From positions 620,001-684,000 of the forward strand of contig WAID01000014.1 of the NCBI GenBank assembly GCA_016584495.1: DNA of 64,000 bases, in the 5' to 3' direction. Below the pieces are notes generated by a model. That model had not been told where the DNA came from, did not search any database, and saw only the letters and a program-made list of their open reading frames with translations. Numbering within the stretch: the first letter of the stretch is position 1; each line of letters starts with the position of its first letter. The stretch comes from Celoporthe dispersa (taxonomy: Eukaryota; Ascomycota; Sordariomycetes; Diaporthales; Cryphonectriaceae). Below, piece by piece: positions 36,701 to 48,149 of the stretch. Made by a program: the position numbers and the translations under genes.

Positions 36701-37858
36701 CTGCGGGAGATGCCCGCCGGGAAGGAGTCCGCCATCCTGGACCGCCTCGCGCGGAACCGGTATGCCCTCGGCGGGGCCAACAACTCCAGCGAGGACCCGC
36801 TGAAGACGGCCGGATACGGCGTCATCGTCGCCCGGGAGGGACAGGGCCAGGCGCCCGACAGGATGCCGGCAGCACCTGATCGTCACCACCACACCGCCGC
36901 CGCCGCCGCCCGCGGCAGGGAGGGAGAACAGGCAGCCCTTCCTGCTGCTGACCTGGTGGGGCCGCTGTGTCATGCTGTTTGTCTTCCTGTCCATCCTGGT
37001 GATTGTGGTGTACTACGAGCGGACCTCGGGCAACACCGGGTTCGAGAACTTTATGGACAGCCAGGGCTACGGCGTCAAGTTCTTCTTTACCGCGCTCGGG
37101 GTCGTCCTCGGCTACTGCATGGAGACGGTGTTCCGATGTAAGTTTTTTTTTCTCTTTCCTTTGAAAGTAAAAGAAGATGAAGAAGAAGAAGAACAAAACA
37201 CACCTTGTTTCCTTTTCCTCTCTCTTTCTCCTTCTCCCAGTCTCAGCCAGTTTACTAACCACATCCAATACACACAAAGGCGTGGCCATCATGTCCCCCT
37301 ACCTCAAGCTCCGCGACCACGCCCTCCCCGGCCCGGCAGTCCATCCTCCTCTCCCCGCCCACCAACGCCTTCTACGGCCTCTGGTCCGCCTACCGCCAGC
37401 GCCACCCCTACCTGGCCTTCCTCTCCCTCGTCACCCTGCTCGCCGAGCTCACCCTCCCCGTCACCCTCTCCCACGTCCCCTTCAGCGCCGTCGAGACCTA
37501 CCTCACCCAGGTCGTCTGCGCCTGGATCAGCGTGGCCGTCCTGGCCCTGATGAGCATCAGCCTGCTCCTGTCCTTCCTCGTGCGCTGGCCGCACATGCCT
37601 GTCGACCCGCGCACCGTGGCCGGGGCCATGTACTACGTGTGCGACTCCTGGATGCTGGACTCGCTCGAGGGCATGTCGGTGCTGGAGAAGCCCGCCCGCG
37701 ACCGGAGCGTCACCTCCATGCGCCACAGGTATGGCTATGGGTTCATCAACGGCATGAGCGGGGAGAGCAGGGTGGGCGTGGATATCGTGGACGACCAGGA
37801 CGAGGAGCAGGCCAAGGGGGCTGGCCTGGAGCCGCAGCAGTACGTGTGGGTTCTGTGA
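33796..37858 (+). CDS. DUF3433-type multi-pass membrane protein with long repeat-bearing ectodomain
   Basis: Exons 33796-37137 and 37280-37858; the intron is GTAAGT...CACAAAG with TACTAAC. Length is 1,305 residues after three corrections. A cytosolic N-terminus of about 85 residues precedes a first helix (YHVILIACLAGLIGL). A Ser/Thr/Pro/Ala-rich region of about 650 residues then carries roughly eight Tyr-Leu-x-x-Gly-Arg motifs. The C-terminal half has the DUF3433 pattern (LPTLLAVLVAFPIKLI, SVFLRFYSWWGAVSFVRAL, PIVAISDLLVLGAGLLAPL), repeated with MLFVFLSILVIVVYYER and MSPYLKLRD. Function is unknown in the family. One extra base each at CCC 36065-36067, GGG 36838-36840 and CCCC 37326-37329 breaks the frame. 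Removing them restores continuous DUF3433 sequence and a length divisible by three. Confidence 0.87.
34381..35820 (+). repeat. Degenerate protein repeat, Y-[LM]-x-x-G-[RK] motif
   Basis: Inside the DUF3433 protein the motif recurs at about residues 196 (HYLKPGRTTLW), 254 (EYLDPGRVVGY), 299 (HYLLMGKLTEI), 386 (RYLEPGMVTVE), 437 (LFMEVGKVTVH), 474 (QYMAVGRTTLW), 556 (AYLTAGRVTTS) and 667 (TATAGRVTSS). An extra DYLRPGHR abuts the fourth. Spacing is irregular, with low-complexity Ala/Thr/Pro linkers between. Confidence 0.8.
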
Positions 37859-38233
37859 GCCCTTGGACCTTTTTTTTCTTTCTTTCTCTTTCTTTTTCTT
37901 AATGAATGAATGAATGATGGGAGTTGGATTGGGAATTTAGGAAAGATACCCCCCCTGATACGTACTTGGCTATAATGTTAATACATAATACGATGAATCA
38001 AGAGGCTGCAGAAATGTCCAAAATGGTAGAGGTGATTGTTTTTTTTTTTTTTTTTTTTTCAGATCTGAAAGACGTTGACAAATTTTCAGACCAACCAGAC
38101 TGGTTTCGTGAAAATCCTTATGAAGACTTTATCTCACGTTCCCATGCTTACTGCACAGATAGCCCCCCCCCCTTCGTAGGTCAAGACACCACTCGATAAC
38201 CATCTCCTGCTGTCTGCCTAGGGGGACGTCCTT
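37859..38233. other. Convergent 3' spacer DUF3433 gene/F-box gene
   Basis: Holds a 20-nt T run at 38040-38059 and a C run near 38163-38172. No gene. Confidence 0.5.
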
Positions 38234-39316
38234 CTAGCGACGCCACAGGTTGGCCGTCGCCCGGGCCTCATGGAGCGAGGTCATCCAGCCCGGCTGCCCC
38301 CGGAAGGCCCCCCTCCAGCGCAGGCTCGCCAGGTACCCAGACCGTGGTCTCGGCACCTCCGCCCGCAGCCGCACAAAGCTCATAAGCTGCGCCAGGTCCT
38401 TGTCGTGCTGCTCGGCCGGCTGGTACTCCCACCTGCCCCCCTCCCCGGGCCGCCAGTCCCGGTTGGGCACGTACACCTCCAGATTCCTGTACTGGTCCCT
38501 GTGGAAGGGTGAGCTCCTCGGCACGGGGCCCTCCGCCTCCAGGAACCCGTCCGTCCCGGCCCTCACGTCCTCGGGGGTCACGCGGTACCAGCTGTTGGCC
38601 CTGGCCACGCTGTGCCGCCGTACCGACCGCATGGTCGAGCCCAGGTGCGCCTGCAGGATGGCGGCATGCCAGAGGGGCCCCGCCGCGCCGGGGAGCACAG
38701 CGCGCCTGACCACGGCCGCGTTCGCCTCGAGCAGGCTGACGTTCCAGGCGGGCCGCTCGCCCCAGAGGATGACGGGCAGCGGGGCCCCGGCGTCGAGCGG
38801 GTCCTGCCAGTGCGCAAAGTCCACGGCTATGCACAGCGTGTGCCACCGCAGGACGCAGGTCACGCACGTGCAGACCAGGTTCGGGTCCGGCGGGGTGATG
38901 TGGTGGAAGTAGGGCCGCCTGCTGATCTCGTGGGTGCGCAGGCGGCCCTCGTCGCAGAGGACCGACCTCTCGGCGGCGGTGAGGGAGGCGGCGAGGACGG
39001 GGAGGCGTATGCACTGCTCCAGGATGGGGTAGTGCCGGCGGGTGATGGAGTGGGCGATGAGGGCGGTGGTGTGCTGGTCCTGGAGGAGGAGGCTGTGCAG
39101 GGTGCGGCAGGTGCGCGCGAGGCGGAAGACGTCGCTGGGACGGAGGAGGGAGGAGATCTGGATGAGCAGGTCGAGTGGCGTGGTGAGGAGGGGGTTGTTG
39201 TTGTTGTTGTTGTTGTTGTTGTTGCTGCTGTTGTTGCTGCTATTGTTTGTCTGCCCGAGAGGGTCCTTGTGGAGGACATCGTTGCCGTGACTGTCAGGTT
39301 CCATGGTTGACGCCAT
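38234..39316 (-). CDS. F-box protein with polyasparagine N-terminus
   Basis: A single intact exon of 360 residues, starting MASTMEPDSHGN. A Ser/Asn-rich stretch ends in ten consecutive Asn. An F-box of about 40 residues follows (TPLDLLIQISSLLRPSDVFRLARTCR). The rest (HHITPPDPNLVCTCVTCVLR, then Trp/Arg-rich sequence) resembles the undefined substrate region of fungal F-box proteins. It would bind Skp1 and present a target to an SCF ubiquitin ligase. The target is unknown. Confidence 0.82.
   Translation of the reverse strand: MASTMEPDSHGNDVLHKDPLGQTNNSSNNSSNNNNNNNNNNPLLTTPLDLLIQISSLLRPSDVFRLARTCRTLHSLLLQDQHTTALIAHSITRRHYPILEQCIRLPVLAASLTAAERSVLCDEGRLRTHEISRRPYFHHITPPDPNLVCTCVTCVLRWHTLCIAVDFAHWQDPLDAGAPLPVILWGERPAWNVSLLEANAAVVRRAVLPGAAGPLWHAAILQAHLGSTMRSVRRHSVARANSWYRVTPEDVRAGTDGFLEAEGPVPRSSPFHRDQYRNLEVYVPNRDWRPGEGGRWEYQPAEQHDKDLAQLMSFVRLRAEVPRPRSGYLASLRWRGAFRGQPGWMTSLHEARATANLWRR
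39194..39223. repeat. (GTT)10 coding microsatellite
   Basis: Ten GTT units on the plus strand encode ten Asn in the F-box protein, followed by imperfect GCT/GTT units. Confidence 0.9.
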
Positions 39317-39889
39317 GGCAGTGTTTGTTGTTTGGGAAGTGTGGTATTCGAGGAGGAGGAGGAAGCAGGAGAAGAAAGAGTGGCTGGAGAGGAGAATGGA
39401 AGGCCGTTGAATGAATAAACAAATGCCTGGGTCAGAACCAACCAGCCATGGTAACCGTCAGTGTTTGATTGGTGGCAAAAGAATGGGGCAGCCTTCAGCT
39501 CACCGACAGCCCCCCCTCAACAATGGGGAGAAGGATCTCGACAGGGAAGCAAGGCATTCTCTCGGCCTTGACGGCAATACCACCACAGCATCAGGCTCAG
39601 ACAAGCAAAATATAAAGGGTCAGGAAGGGGGTATTCATTGATGGATCTGTCTAGTGGTTTAGAACCAGAGAGCAGAACGGGGAAGGAAGAAAAAAAAAGG
39701 CAGGCATATAGAAAAAGCAAAACAGGTTGCGCAATTTCATCATCCAGTCGTCAGTATTAAAAGTCCAGTTCTTGGAGCCCGGGCTCTACTCTTTCACTTT
39801 CCTTCTCACTCTCTTCTCCCTATTTTCTCCCTCCTTTTTTTCTCTCTCTCCCTCTCCTCTAATCGACGTCAAGAGACCGATGGTTGGGA
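39317..39889. other. Spacer upstream of F-box gene
   Basis: Between two minus-strand genes: F-box promoter side and KAP123 3' side. It has a strongly CT-rich stretch at 39790-39862 and no recognisable gene. Confidence 0.5.
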
Positions 39890-42800
39890 TCATGCGGCGC
39901 CGGCGAGCTTCAGGACCTGCTCGTGGCCCTGGAACAGCTCAGGCTTGGCCTTGAACAGGCTCTGCACGATACGCTGCACGATCTGGCGCGTCTCGTCCTC
40001 CAGCTGGTCCTCGGGCGGGCTGAGCACCTTCTCGAACACGCCGATGAGCTTGGGGGTCAGGCTCTGGACCGTAGGCTCGCTGGCCTCGTCTGCAAGGGTC
40101 CTATATCAGTTTCGCGGCCCCGACGAGAAACACGGGGGAGGAGGGGAGAGAGGGAGGGGAGCAGGGGTTAGCTACTTACAGAGCTTGTACAGGCACTCGT
40201 ATACGGGCGTGTTCTCCTCAAAGTCCGCCTTGAGGGGCAGGAGTCCCACGAGGACCGGCAGGACATCCGAGATGGGGACGCGGTCCGGGTGAGAGATGAT
40301 CATGCGGCACACGCAGCCGGTCGCGTTGTCTTTGAGGCGCGCGTGGTCGATGGACAGCATGGGCTCCAGCTTGGACAGGATGTCCGTGTAGCTGGGCAGG
40401 TAGGTGTTGGTGTCGGTGGAGTTGTAGATGAGCTGGCCCGTCGCGTAGGCCGCGTTGCTCTTGACCTCGGGGTCCGGGTCCGTGAGGCGCTTGAGCAGCA
40501 GCTTGAGCATGCTGGACGTGTAGGGGGTCACGGCGGCACCCATGTGGGCGGCCACCTCGGCAAGGACGCCGACCGCCGTCGAGCGCTCCAGGTCCTCCTT
40601 GGAGGAGCCGAACTTCATCACGGCCTTCTCGAAGATCTTCCACAGCTCGCCAAAGGCCGGCCCCATGGCCGCCGCCAGGCCGATGACGACATCAAGCGCG
40701 GTATCGACCACCACCCAGTCGTACTCGGACGTGCCCTCGACGTCCTGCTCGTCCTCGTCACCGAGATCCTGCTGGCTGGGGTGGGAGCGTGTGATCAGCG
40801 TGGTCAGGACGGTGATGGTCTGCTCCACCATCTTGTCCTGGGCGAGAATGCCGGGGCCGGTGGTCTTGAGCACCGCGGCGACGTTGCGGTTGATCTCAGC
40901 GACGACATTGCTAGGGGCCACATCTGATCAGCAGCCGTTCCTCCGAGGACAGATCCAAGCCTTGTCAGGAGAAGAGAGAGAGAGGGATGCAGGTCGTTCA
41001 GGAGTAGATAGTTACGTGTTCTCAGCAACCGCAAGTTTGCGTCTGAGTGAGCTGGGTATAACGCGTAGTGCTCATCACTAGGAAGGCAGAGCCCGGTGGA
41101 AGAGAAGTAAAAACAAGAGGGAATACGGAGAAGGGTCATCATGGTACGTACCGGTCGGTCTCGTCAGGCCACAGCTTCTGGGTGGCCGTGGCGACGATCT
41201 CGCCGAGCTGCGCCAGCTCCGGAGGCGACGGCTTGGGAGGGAAGCCAGCCTCCCACTTGACACCGGTCTGCTCCTCGATCAGCTCGGCGACGCGAGCATA
41301 GGCGCGCCAGAGCGTGCTGATGGCCGCCTTGCGGCAGCCCTCGTACGAGTGCTCGACGAGCGGTGTGATCTGCTCCAGGGCCTTCTGGAGGTACTGGCTG
41401 ATCTCGGGAAGGCCGCATGCGTACGTGACAACGTCGCCGAGGACCTCGATGGCGACCTCCTTCTCCATGGCCTCGGGGGTGACACCGTAGTCTGCCCACT
41501 CGTCGTCGTCCTCGTCGTCGTCCTCGCCGCCGTCCGCATCCATGACCTCCTCGCCCTCTTCTGCCTGGCGGACCTTGATCTTCTTGCCGCCCTGGATGAT
41601 CTCCTCCCCGGTGCCGATGATGGCCTGCTCCTCCTCGGACAGGTTGAGCACGAGCTCCTCCTCCTCGAGCTCGAGGCTGTCGAACAGACCCCGGAACACG
41701 CCCTCGATGAAGGGGGCGAACTCCTTGCCGTAGACCTTGGCCAGGGAGGCCCACAGGATGAAGCTCGTCTCGCGCAGCCGAGGGTTGCCGAGGTGCAGCG
41801 CCTCCTCGCTGGCCTTCATAAGGTCCATGACGTAGGGCTGGAACTTCTGGGGGCCGACGGCCGCGGCGAAGTGGCCCATCGCGTCGCACACCCCGCTGCG
41901 GAGCTCCAAGTCGTCCTCGCCGTCCTTGATGTGCACGTACGGCCCCAGGGCGGCCATGGTCTTCTCGAAGTAGGGCTCGAAGGCCTCCTCCATCGACGAG
42001 GCGATGGCCCCCAGCGCCCCGGCGGCGGCGCTCTTCACCTTGAAGTCTGGGTGGCCGAGCAGGGTGCCGACCGGAGAGATCAGCTCGGGGCCGTACTTCT
42101 GCATGACGTCGGAGTCAAACCCGGTCGCCAGGGCATCCAGGGCAGCACAGGCGCACCGCAGGATCTTGATGCTCTTCCTGGCCGCCGAGGCGTCAGCGGT
42201 CTCGGCGCCGGCGGCCTGGATGTTCTTCAGGAGCGCCTCGACCAGCGCGTCGCGGTCGGCCGAGAGCTCCTCGGACATCTCGTCGGCGATGCGGGTCAGG
42301 CCGATGAGCGCGGTGTGGCGAACGCCCGAGTCTGGGTCGTTCAGCAGCCGCAGGACGATGGGCATGATCATCTTGAGCTGGGTGGACACGAAGTCAGGGG
42401 CTCCCTCGGCAACAGTCCCCAGGGCCAGGACGCCGGACTTGCGGAACCCGGGATTCTCCGAGGAGGCAAACCTCGGCAGGGCGTCCAGGAGGGGCACGAC
42501 GACCTGGCGCGGGGGCAGGTCGCTGGCCAGCTGGTCGACGAGGGACAGGGCGGCCCGCGCGGGGTGATGTCGTCCTCGTCCTCGTCGTCGTCGATCTCGG
42601 CGAGGATCTCCATGCTCTTCAGCGTGAGCTGGGCGCCCATGTCCTTCATGGCCTGGACCTTCATGCGGCGGTAGCGGACGGCCTGGGCCAGGAAGGCCAG
42701 GGCCTGGCACCGGACGTCGTCGTCGGCGCTGGCGTTGGCGGCGAGCTCGGCCATGAAGACCATCAGGTCGCGGAGATGCGGGGCCAGCAGAACGGGCTCG

Positions 42801-43676
42801 TAGGCGAGGAGCTGCTGGAAGACCTCGAAGGACTGCTTGCTCCGCTCGTCGTCGCCGCCCTCGACGGCATCCTTCAGCACGTCGACCATGCTCGGGACGA
42901 GCTGCTGCACCGCGCTGACGGCGGCCTCGTCCTCGTCGGGCTCGACCAGCATCGGCACGACGCCCATGGACATGATGGTGTTGACCCTGACATCCCGGCT
43001 CTGCGGGTCCTTGATGGTGCTGGCGAAGAGGGCCAGCAGCTCGCGGACCTTGTCGGCGAAGTGGGTGGGGTTCTCATCGAGGATGGCGTAGATGATGTAG
43101 GACCCGACCTCGCGGTGGGACACATCACCGCCGCTGGCGAGGTTGAAGAGGGAGGGGATCAGCTCGGGCCAGGCGTCCTCGTCCAGGTCGAGGTTCGCGA
43201 TGCTGGCGATGAGACGAGACTCGGAGTGGCGGCACCTGGCGTTCTGCTCCTTCATGCAGGCCTCGACCAGGTGCTGGCGGACGCTGCCCTTCTGCTCGAC
43301 GGGTATCTTCTCCCAGTACTTGACGGTCAGGCGGGCGGCCTGGACGGCAGCCTGCTGACGGAGGTTGATGTCATCGTGGGTGCAGACGATCTCGATCAGG
43401 AGCAGCAGGGACTCGGGCTTGGAGTAGAAGTTCTTCTGGAGCTCTGCGGTCACGGCCTTGACCCTCTGCGTGTCGGCTAGCGGGCAGCACAAGTGTTAGT
43501 TAGCATACTGTCGGTCTTGTGTGCTTGTGGCGGTGACAGCAACAAGTGACGCCATCACCACCGCCGCGGATGGGTATTTTTTTTTAATTTTTTTAATTTT
43601 TTCTTCATTTTTTGGGGCCTCGCTACTTACGGATCTGGCTCTCTTGGAGTAGTGCGGCCAGTCTCTGACGATCCAT
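39890..43676 (-). CDS. KAP123: Karyopherin/importin beta Kap123 (importin-4 type)
   Basis: Exons: 43676-43631 (MDRQRLAALLQESQI), 43476-41152, 40910-40180 and 40089-39890, giving 1,100 residues. A 27-nt microexon at 41042-41016 is possible. The protein is a HEAT-repeat solenoid opening with TQRVKAVTAELQKNFY and carrying an acidic loop near 41,470-41,550 (DADGGEDDDEDDDEW). The C-terminus is LFQGHEQVLKLAGAA. Kap123 imports ribosomal proteins and histones H3/H4 through nuclear pores under RanGTP control. One base is missing from GGGG 42561-42564 (plus strand). Adding it continues DDITPARAALSLVDQLASD and makes the length divisible by three. The intron before exon 3 (40911-41151) is long at 241 nt. 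Confidence 0.95.
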
Positions 43677-44921
43677 ATCTGCTTCGTCTGTTGCTGGTCT
43701 TCTTGGAATGGGGTATCAAAAAGGAAAAAGAAAACAGAAAATGAAAAAAAGAGGGACCTCCGCAACTTCAACAAGAGAAGGACGAGAGACAAGGAAAAGG
43801 AGGGTGAGAAGTAAGAAGAAGAAAAAAGCTTCGGGCAGCAAGGCAGAAATTTTGCAGGACTCGACACGCCCAAAAAAATAAATTGCGGGGGCCCCTCATT
43901 CTTTGTGTTATCTTATCAGGCCCGAGAGGGAGAGAGGGAAAGGGACGATTATGTCATTCGCATCAGTCTCCAGGCTTAGGGCTCAGGTAAGCCTGGCAAA
44001 GCCCCTCCAGCACACCTTCCCGGTTCTCAGCTCACAGCTCTCCACCCCCTCCCTTCTCTCTCTCTCCAGGTGACTCTCACCTTGACATCAGCCTGTCTTT
44101 TTGGATTGTGGCTCTCCATCTATTACTTGCTATGCTACCTGGTTGGTTGGCAGGCCAGCTGGAGACTATCAGTGAGCTTCTCAAGGAACACACTGTGCAG
44201 AACCACAGTCAGGATGTCACTGCTCTTTACAGCTGTGTCTGTGAGGAGCATCGAGTGAGGGTATTCACACCTCGAGGCCACTGCCACAGCTGAGATGATA
44301 TGGAGTCACCTGGTCATAGACATTGCAGCCAGGTGGCTGATGAACCCCTCACAGCACGGCCCTACTACCAGCCCCTCACCTGGAGAGGAGCTTTGTATGT
44401 ATTCCCGGACCGGGAACCCAAAGCTGAGAGTTGCTCTGATCATATATGTTTATGGATTCTCGATGGCACTTCCGATCCTGTGACCATGTCCTGCTGCACA
44501 CAATCCCGCTATGATATGTGTGTGCCCCTGCCAGGCACAATGCTAAGAGGGGGGAGGGCTGTTGCCCTGAGATCACTGCTAGTGACTTAACATGGAGAGT
44601 AGATGTGAATATTTAATGCAGGTGTGAGCAGAAAGGCACATGTGGTGTTATTCCCTCAATCATGGCTGTTCTTGGTGGCATATCTTGACAATCCCAGTGT
44701 AACATCCACGGCAAAAACCATGGATGGACAGTGAGTTCTCGGCTAATATTATGCCGACCAGGCCACACCACCACAGTATATAAAGCTTCAGCAGGTGACT
44801 GTTCAGATTCTCTGTCCTGCAAGGAGTGGGGTGTTTGTGGAAAATCTCAACTCCAGATACTCACACGTCTACCAAGGTGATAAACAATCTAGGTCTCATC
44901 TCAGGATCACCTCTCACCAAC
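43677..44921. other. Divergent spacer KAP123/GH28
   Basis: About 1.2 kb. The left part (43700-43900) is A/G-rich KAP123 leader. The right part carries a TATA box before the GH28 gene. No other gene is recognisable. Confidence 0.5.
44777..44784 (+). promoter_or_regulatory. TATA box of the GH28 gene
   Basis: TATATAAA lies 138 bp before the GH28 ATG at 44922, a fitting distance for a strongly regulated secreted-enzyme gene with a short leader. Confidence 0.55.
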
Positions 44922-46663
44922 ATGGTGAACCTCACAGCCTGTACCTTGGGAAGCCTGCCACTCATTATTACTACACTAATCCTAGGGACCCAGGTATCAT
45001 CAGCCTCTGCAAAAACATGTGTGGTCGCAGCAGGTGGTAGCAACACCACTGATGATGCCCCAGCGATAGTGGAGGCCTTTGAGGAGTGTGGGCAGGGCGG
45101 AGCCATCGTGTTCTCCAACACCACCTACCATGTTAACTCAGTTATGAACATAAGTGGGCTCGAGGATGCCGAGATCAATATCCAAGGAACTCTTCTTGTA
45201 GGTGGAAACCCCGCAGGACGTGACAGACACCCCAGGCCAGGCTGCAGTGAGGCGGCCAGAAAGCTGATACGGCACAGTGGGGTACAAACATCTCCTACTG
45301 GCTGGACAACTCTATGCCTGTCGGTTACCAGAACCAGTCCACTGCTTTCATCCTGAGCGGCAACAACGTGACCGTCAACGGAGGTGGCGTGGGCACCCTG
45401 AACGGAAACGGTCAATATTGGTACACGTTCATCGGCGAGCAGTCCGACACGTCCAACTACCCGGGCAGACCGCATGCCATCACGCTGAGCGGCCTCAACA
45501 ACTCTCGGATGACTGGCGTGAACTTCCTGCAGAGCCAGATGTGGTAAGTCGTCACGATGAAGAGCTGTGCCGGCGGACCCCGAGGACGCACGACCTTGAA
45601 GGCATATATATCTGACGGAGGGATCGCGACCAGGACGATGTCGATCATCTACTCCCACAATGTGACACTCGACAGCATCTACGTCAACAACCTGGTAGAG
45701 TCAGGATCAGCGTGTGCGTCAGATACAGAAGCTGCCCCTGCCGAGGCATGAGATGGGGCGTGGGTGTCAAGCTGACCAGATGTCCTGAAGCAAACACCGA
45801 CGGGGCCGACACGATCCGGTCATCTAACATTACCTTTAACAACTGGACCGTGTACAACGGCGACGACAGCATCGCGCTCAAGGGCAACAGCACGGACATC
45901 ACCATCACAAATTCACAGTTCTACGATGGCCTGGGCATCGCCGTCGGGGAGCATCGGCCAGTATGACGGCGTCTACGAGGTCATCCAGGGGCTCAGGGTG
46001 GACAATATCAGATATAACGACACCCTGCACGCGGTAGGCAACATCCCGTAAATTACCAGCCCTGCTTACTTGTGAGAATGTGATGATGACCTGGCAAACT
46101 GCGCACAGTTCTACTTCAAAACGTGGACTGGCACGCAAGTAGGCTACCCGCCCAACGGGGGAGGCGGTGGCATCGCTGGTAAGTGAAGGTGGCACCCTCA
46201 CTCGTCGCCGCCTGAGGCTTTTTGCTCTCTCGTATCGACTCATCGCTGCTGTACCCGGCTCCCTGCTGACCAGAACAACACCCGGGTCTCCCTCTCTACA
46301 GACGTCTCCAACATGAACGTAACATCCCTCTACGCATCATCCCTCCGCGGCGCCGCAGTGGCCATCAGCCAGTGCACTACCTTCTCCGGCGGGGGCACGC
46401 CCGCGAACTGCACCAACTCCGAGGTCCAGATCCACGACATCACCGTCCGGGGCCTGTCCGGGACGAGCGGGTCCGACGACGTGGCGAGCCTGCAGTGCAG
46501 TGCCGTTCGGCCCTGCTATGATATCGCGATTGATGATGTTGCGCTCACGCTGGCGAACGGGACGGAGGCTGTGGGGTACCTGTGTAGTGAGGTTGAAGAC
46601 AATATCGGGTTCAACTGTACCGGTTCTGCTTGTGTTGGTAGCAGCGCCACTGGGGAGTGTTAA
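44922..46663 (+). CDS. GH28 secreted exo-pectinase (exo-rhamnogalacturonase/galacturonidase type)
   Basis: Six exons: 44922-45197, 45278-45543, 45634-45711, 45780-46033, 46109-46178 and 46302-46663. All introns are GT-AG, giving 434 residues. The signal peptide is about residues 1-29 (LPLIITTLILGTQVSSASA). The beta-helix carries the GH28 acids in NTDGADTI and NGDDSIALK. The usual GHG motif reads GLG (DGLGIAVGSIGQY) and the RIK site reads YFKTW, followed by VGYPPNGGGGG. These variants are typical of the RgxC-like branch (galacturan 1,4-alpha-galacturonidase/exo-rhamnogalacturonase), not of endo-polygalacturonase. Many N-glycosylation sites. An extra G in GGGG 45946-45949 breaks the frame; removing it restores the family sequence and length. 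Substrate within the branch is uncertain. Confidence 0.93.
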
Positions 46664-48107
46664 TAAGCTGGCATGCGTGTGTGTGCGTGTTTGCGCGCGC
46701 GTGTGTGTAAAAACGGCGGAGGTCGTGGCATCTTGGTATATTCAAGCCATATCGTCCAGGAACACTGTCTATATTTCTCGAGGGCGTGCACAATAGCAAC
46801 ACTAATCAGACAGCCCAAAATAAACACACTCGTTCGCTCTGTTTTCCTCCCTTCTACATATTGCTGAACATCTATAACGGAAGGTCGCGCTGGCTAAAAA
46901 TAGCGGTGGCGTTCGCGATGGTCAAGCGATGCAATTGTGACCCTTTCTCCATGTATGTCTTGGCCATCTTTCTAAGAGCTGGTGGGACAGGTGGGAGACA
47001 CACGCACACACACATACACAGCGCCCACAGTGTCACTGATAGTTGGAGAACAGTTTTCAAGTACGTAAGGATGCTGTCCAGCCCGCTGTCTCCCCTGCAG
47101 AGCGCCATGCGACGTTGTCATACCCGAGATGTAAATTACTTGGGCGAGCGACCTGCCCTCTCGGAGCTTGGCCATGGTACTGATTAATTTGGCCCTTCTT
47201 CCGCACGGCGCACCTGGGCCTCGCTTCTGCAGGCAAACCGGGGATCAGGCAGGTCATTTTCCTACGAGCCGTCTCGTGTTCTTCTCGCCACGGTGATTAC
47301 CTGGGTAATTTACATTTGGCCTCGGAGAAAAGACCTTCGACAGGACCTCCTCGTTTTGGGAAATCTCCCAGGGGGGTTGGTTCAACACACGTACCTGCTT
47401 TCCCTCCCAGTTAGTCTACGGCTCGGAGGCATCTCCGAAAGGTCCCCAGCCTTTCTGTCTCTCATGACCCATCCGAGACCTTTTCCCAAATAACTACATG
47501 CTAATCAGAAAGCTGGCATCTGTCCATCCATGCTCACAGCAACGTGCCGCCGCGGCTCCCGGATGCCCCCTCCCCTCCCCCCCAAGCGCTTTTCTTTCCC
47601 CTCGAGCCCGGCCGAGCATGCACGATGATTGAGATTTGATTGTCTGTCTCTCCCACAAGAGAGCCACTTCCAGGATTAGACGGCTGAGACCATGTTTTTG
47701 ATAGCTGGTCGTGGGCAGGCAAGCCTGGCGGATGGGCGTGGAACAAGTGTGGCTGGCGCCCGCGAGGGACGGACGACGGCCCCTGATTCACATCGCAATG
47801 TCTGTTGTTTTTATTTGGTAGATCTTGTTTGCCGCGTATTTATTATTGTTCGCGTCGAGAGCTGAGGGCAAAATAGAAAATGGCACGCTGAGGTTCCTTT
47901 CATGGGCAACACTATCTATCCTGGGGTAACGTTTTCTCCGGCTGGAGTGAGGGAAGAGTGGTGGTGGTGGTGGTGCAGCAGCATGCAGGTGGAATGCAGT
48001 GGATGCACTGCGCCCCTTGCAGACGGGAGCTGGCATGTTCCGCAAGAAAAGATAATTACAAAAAAAAAAAAAATCCATGCACGGAGAAACCGTTGCAGGC
48101 ACGTAGC

Positions 48108-48149
48108 CGAGGGCACTATGGCACGCATCGAGGGCACTATGGCACGCAT
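48108..48149. repeat. 21-bp perfect tandem duplication
   Basis: Two adjacent identical 21-bp units (CGAGGGCACTATGGCACGCA plus T). Each unit itself contains GGCAC...GGCAC. Located in the gene-free region after a poly-A run. Confidence 0.9.

Noticed and set aside
36086..36994. 302-codon minus-strand open frame
   Set aside because: Antisense to the DUF3433 membrane segments; translation is Gly/Arg/Gln-rich without a domain.
41349..42674. 441-codon plus-strand open frame
   Set aside because: It is exactly antisense to KAP123 HEAT-repeat coding sequence; the Leu/Val/Gly-rich translation is a mirror of G/C-rich third positions.
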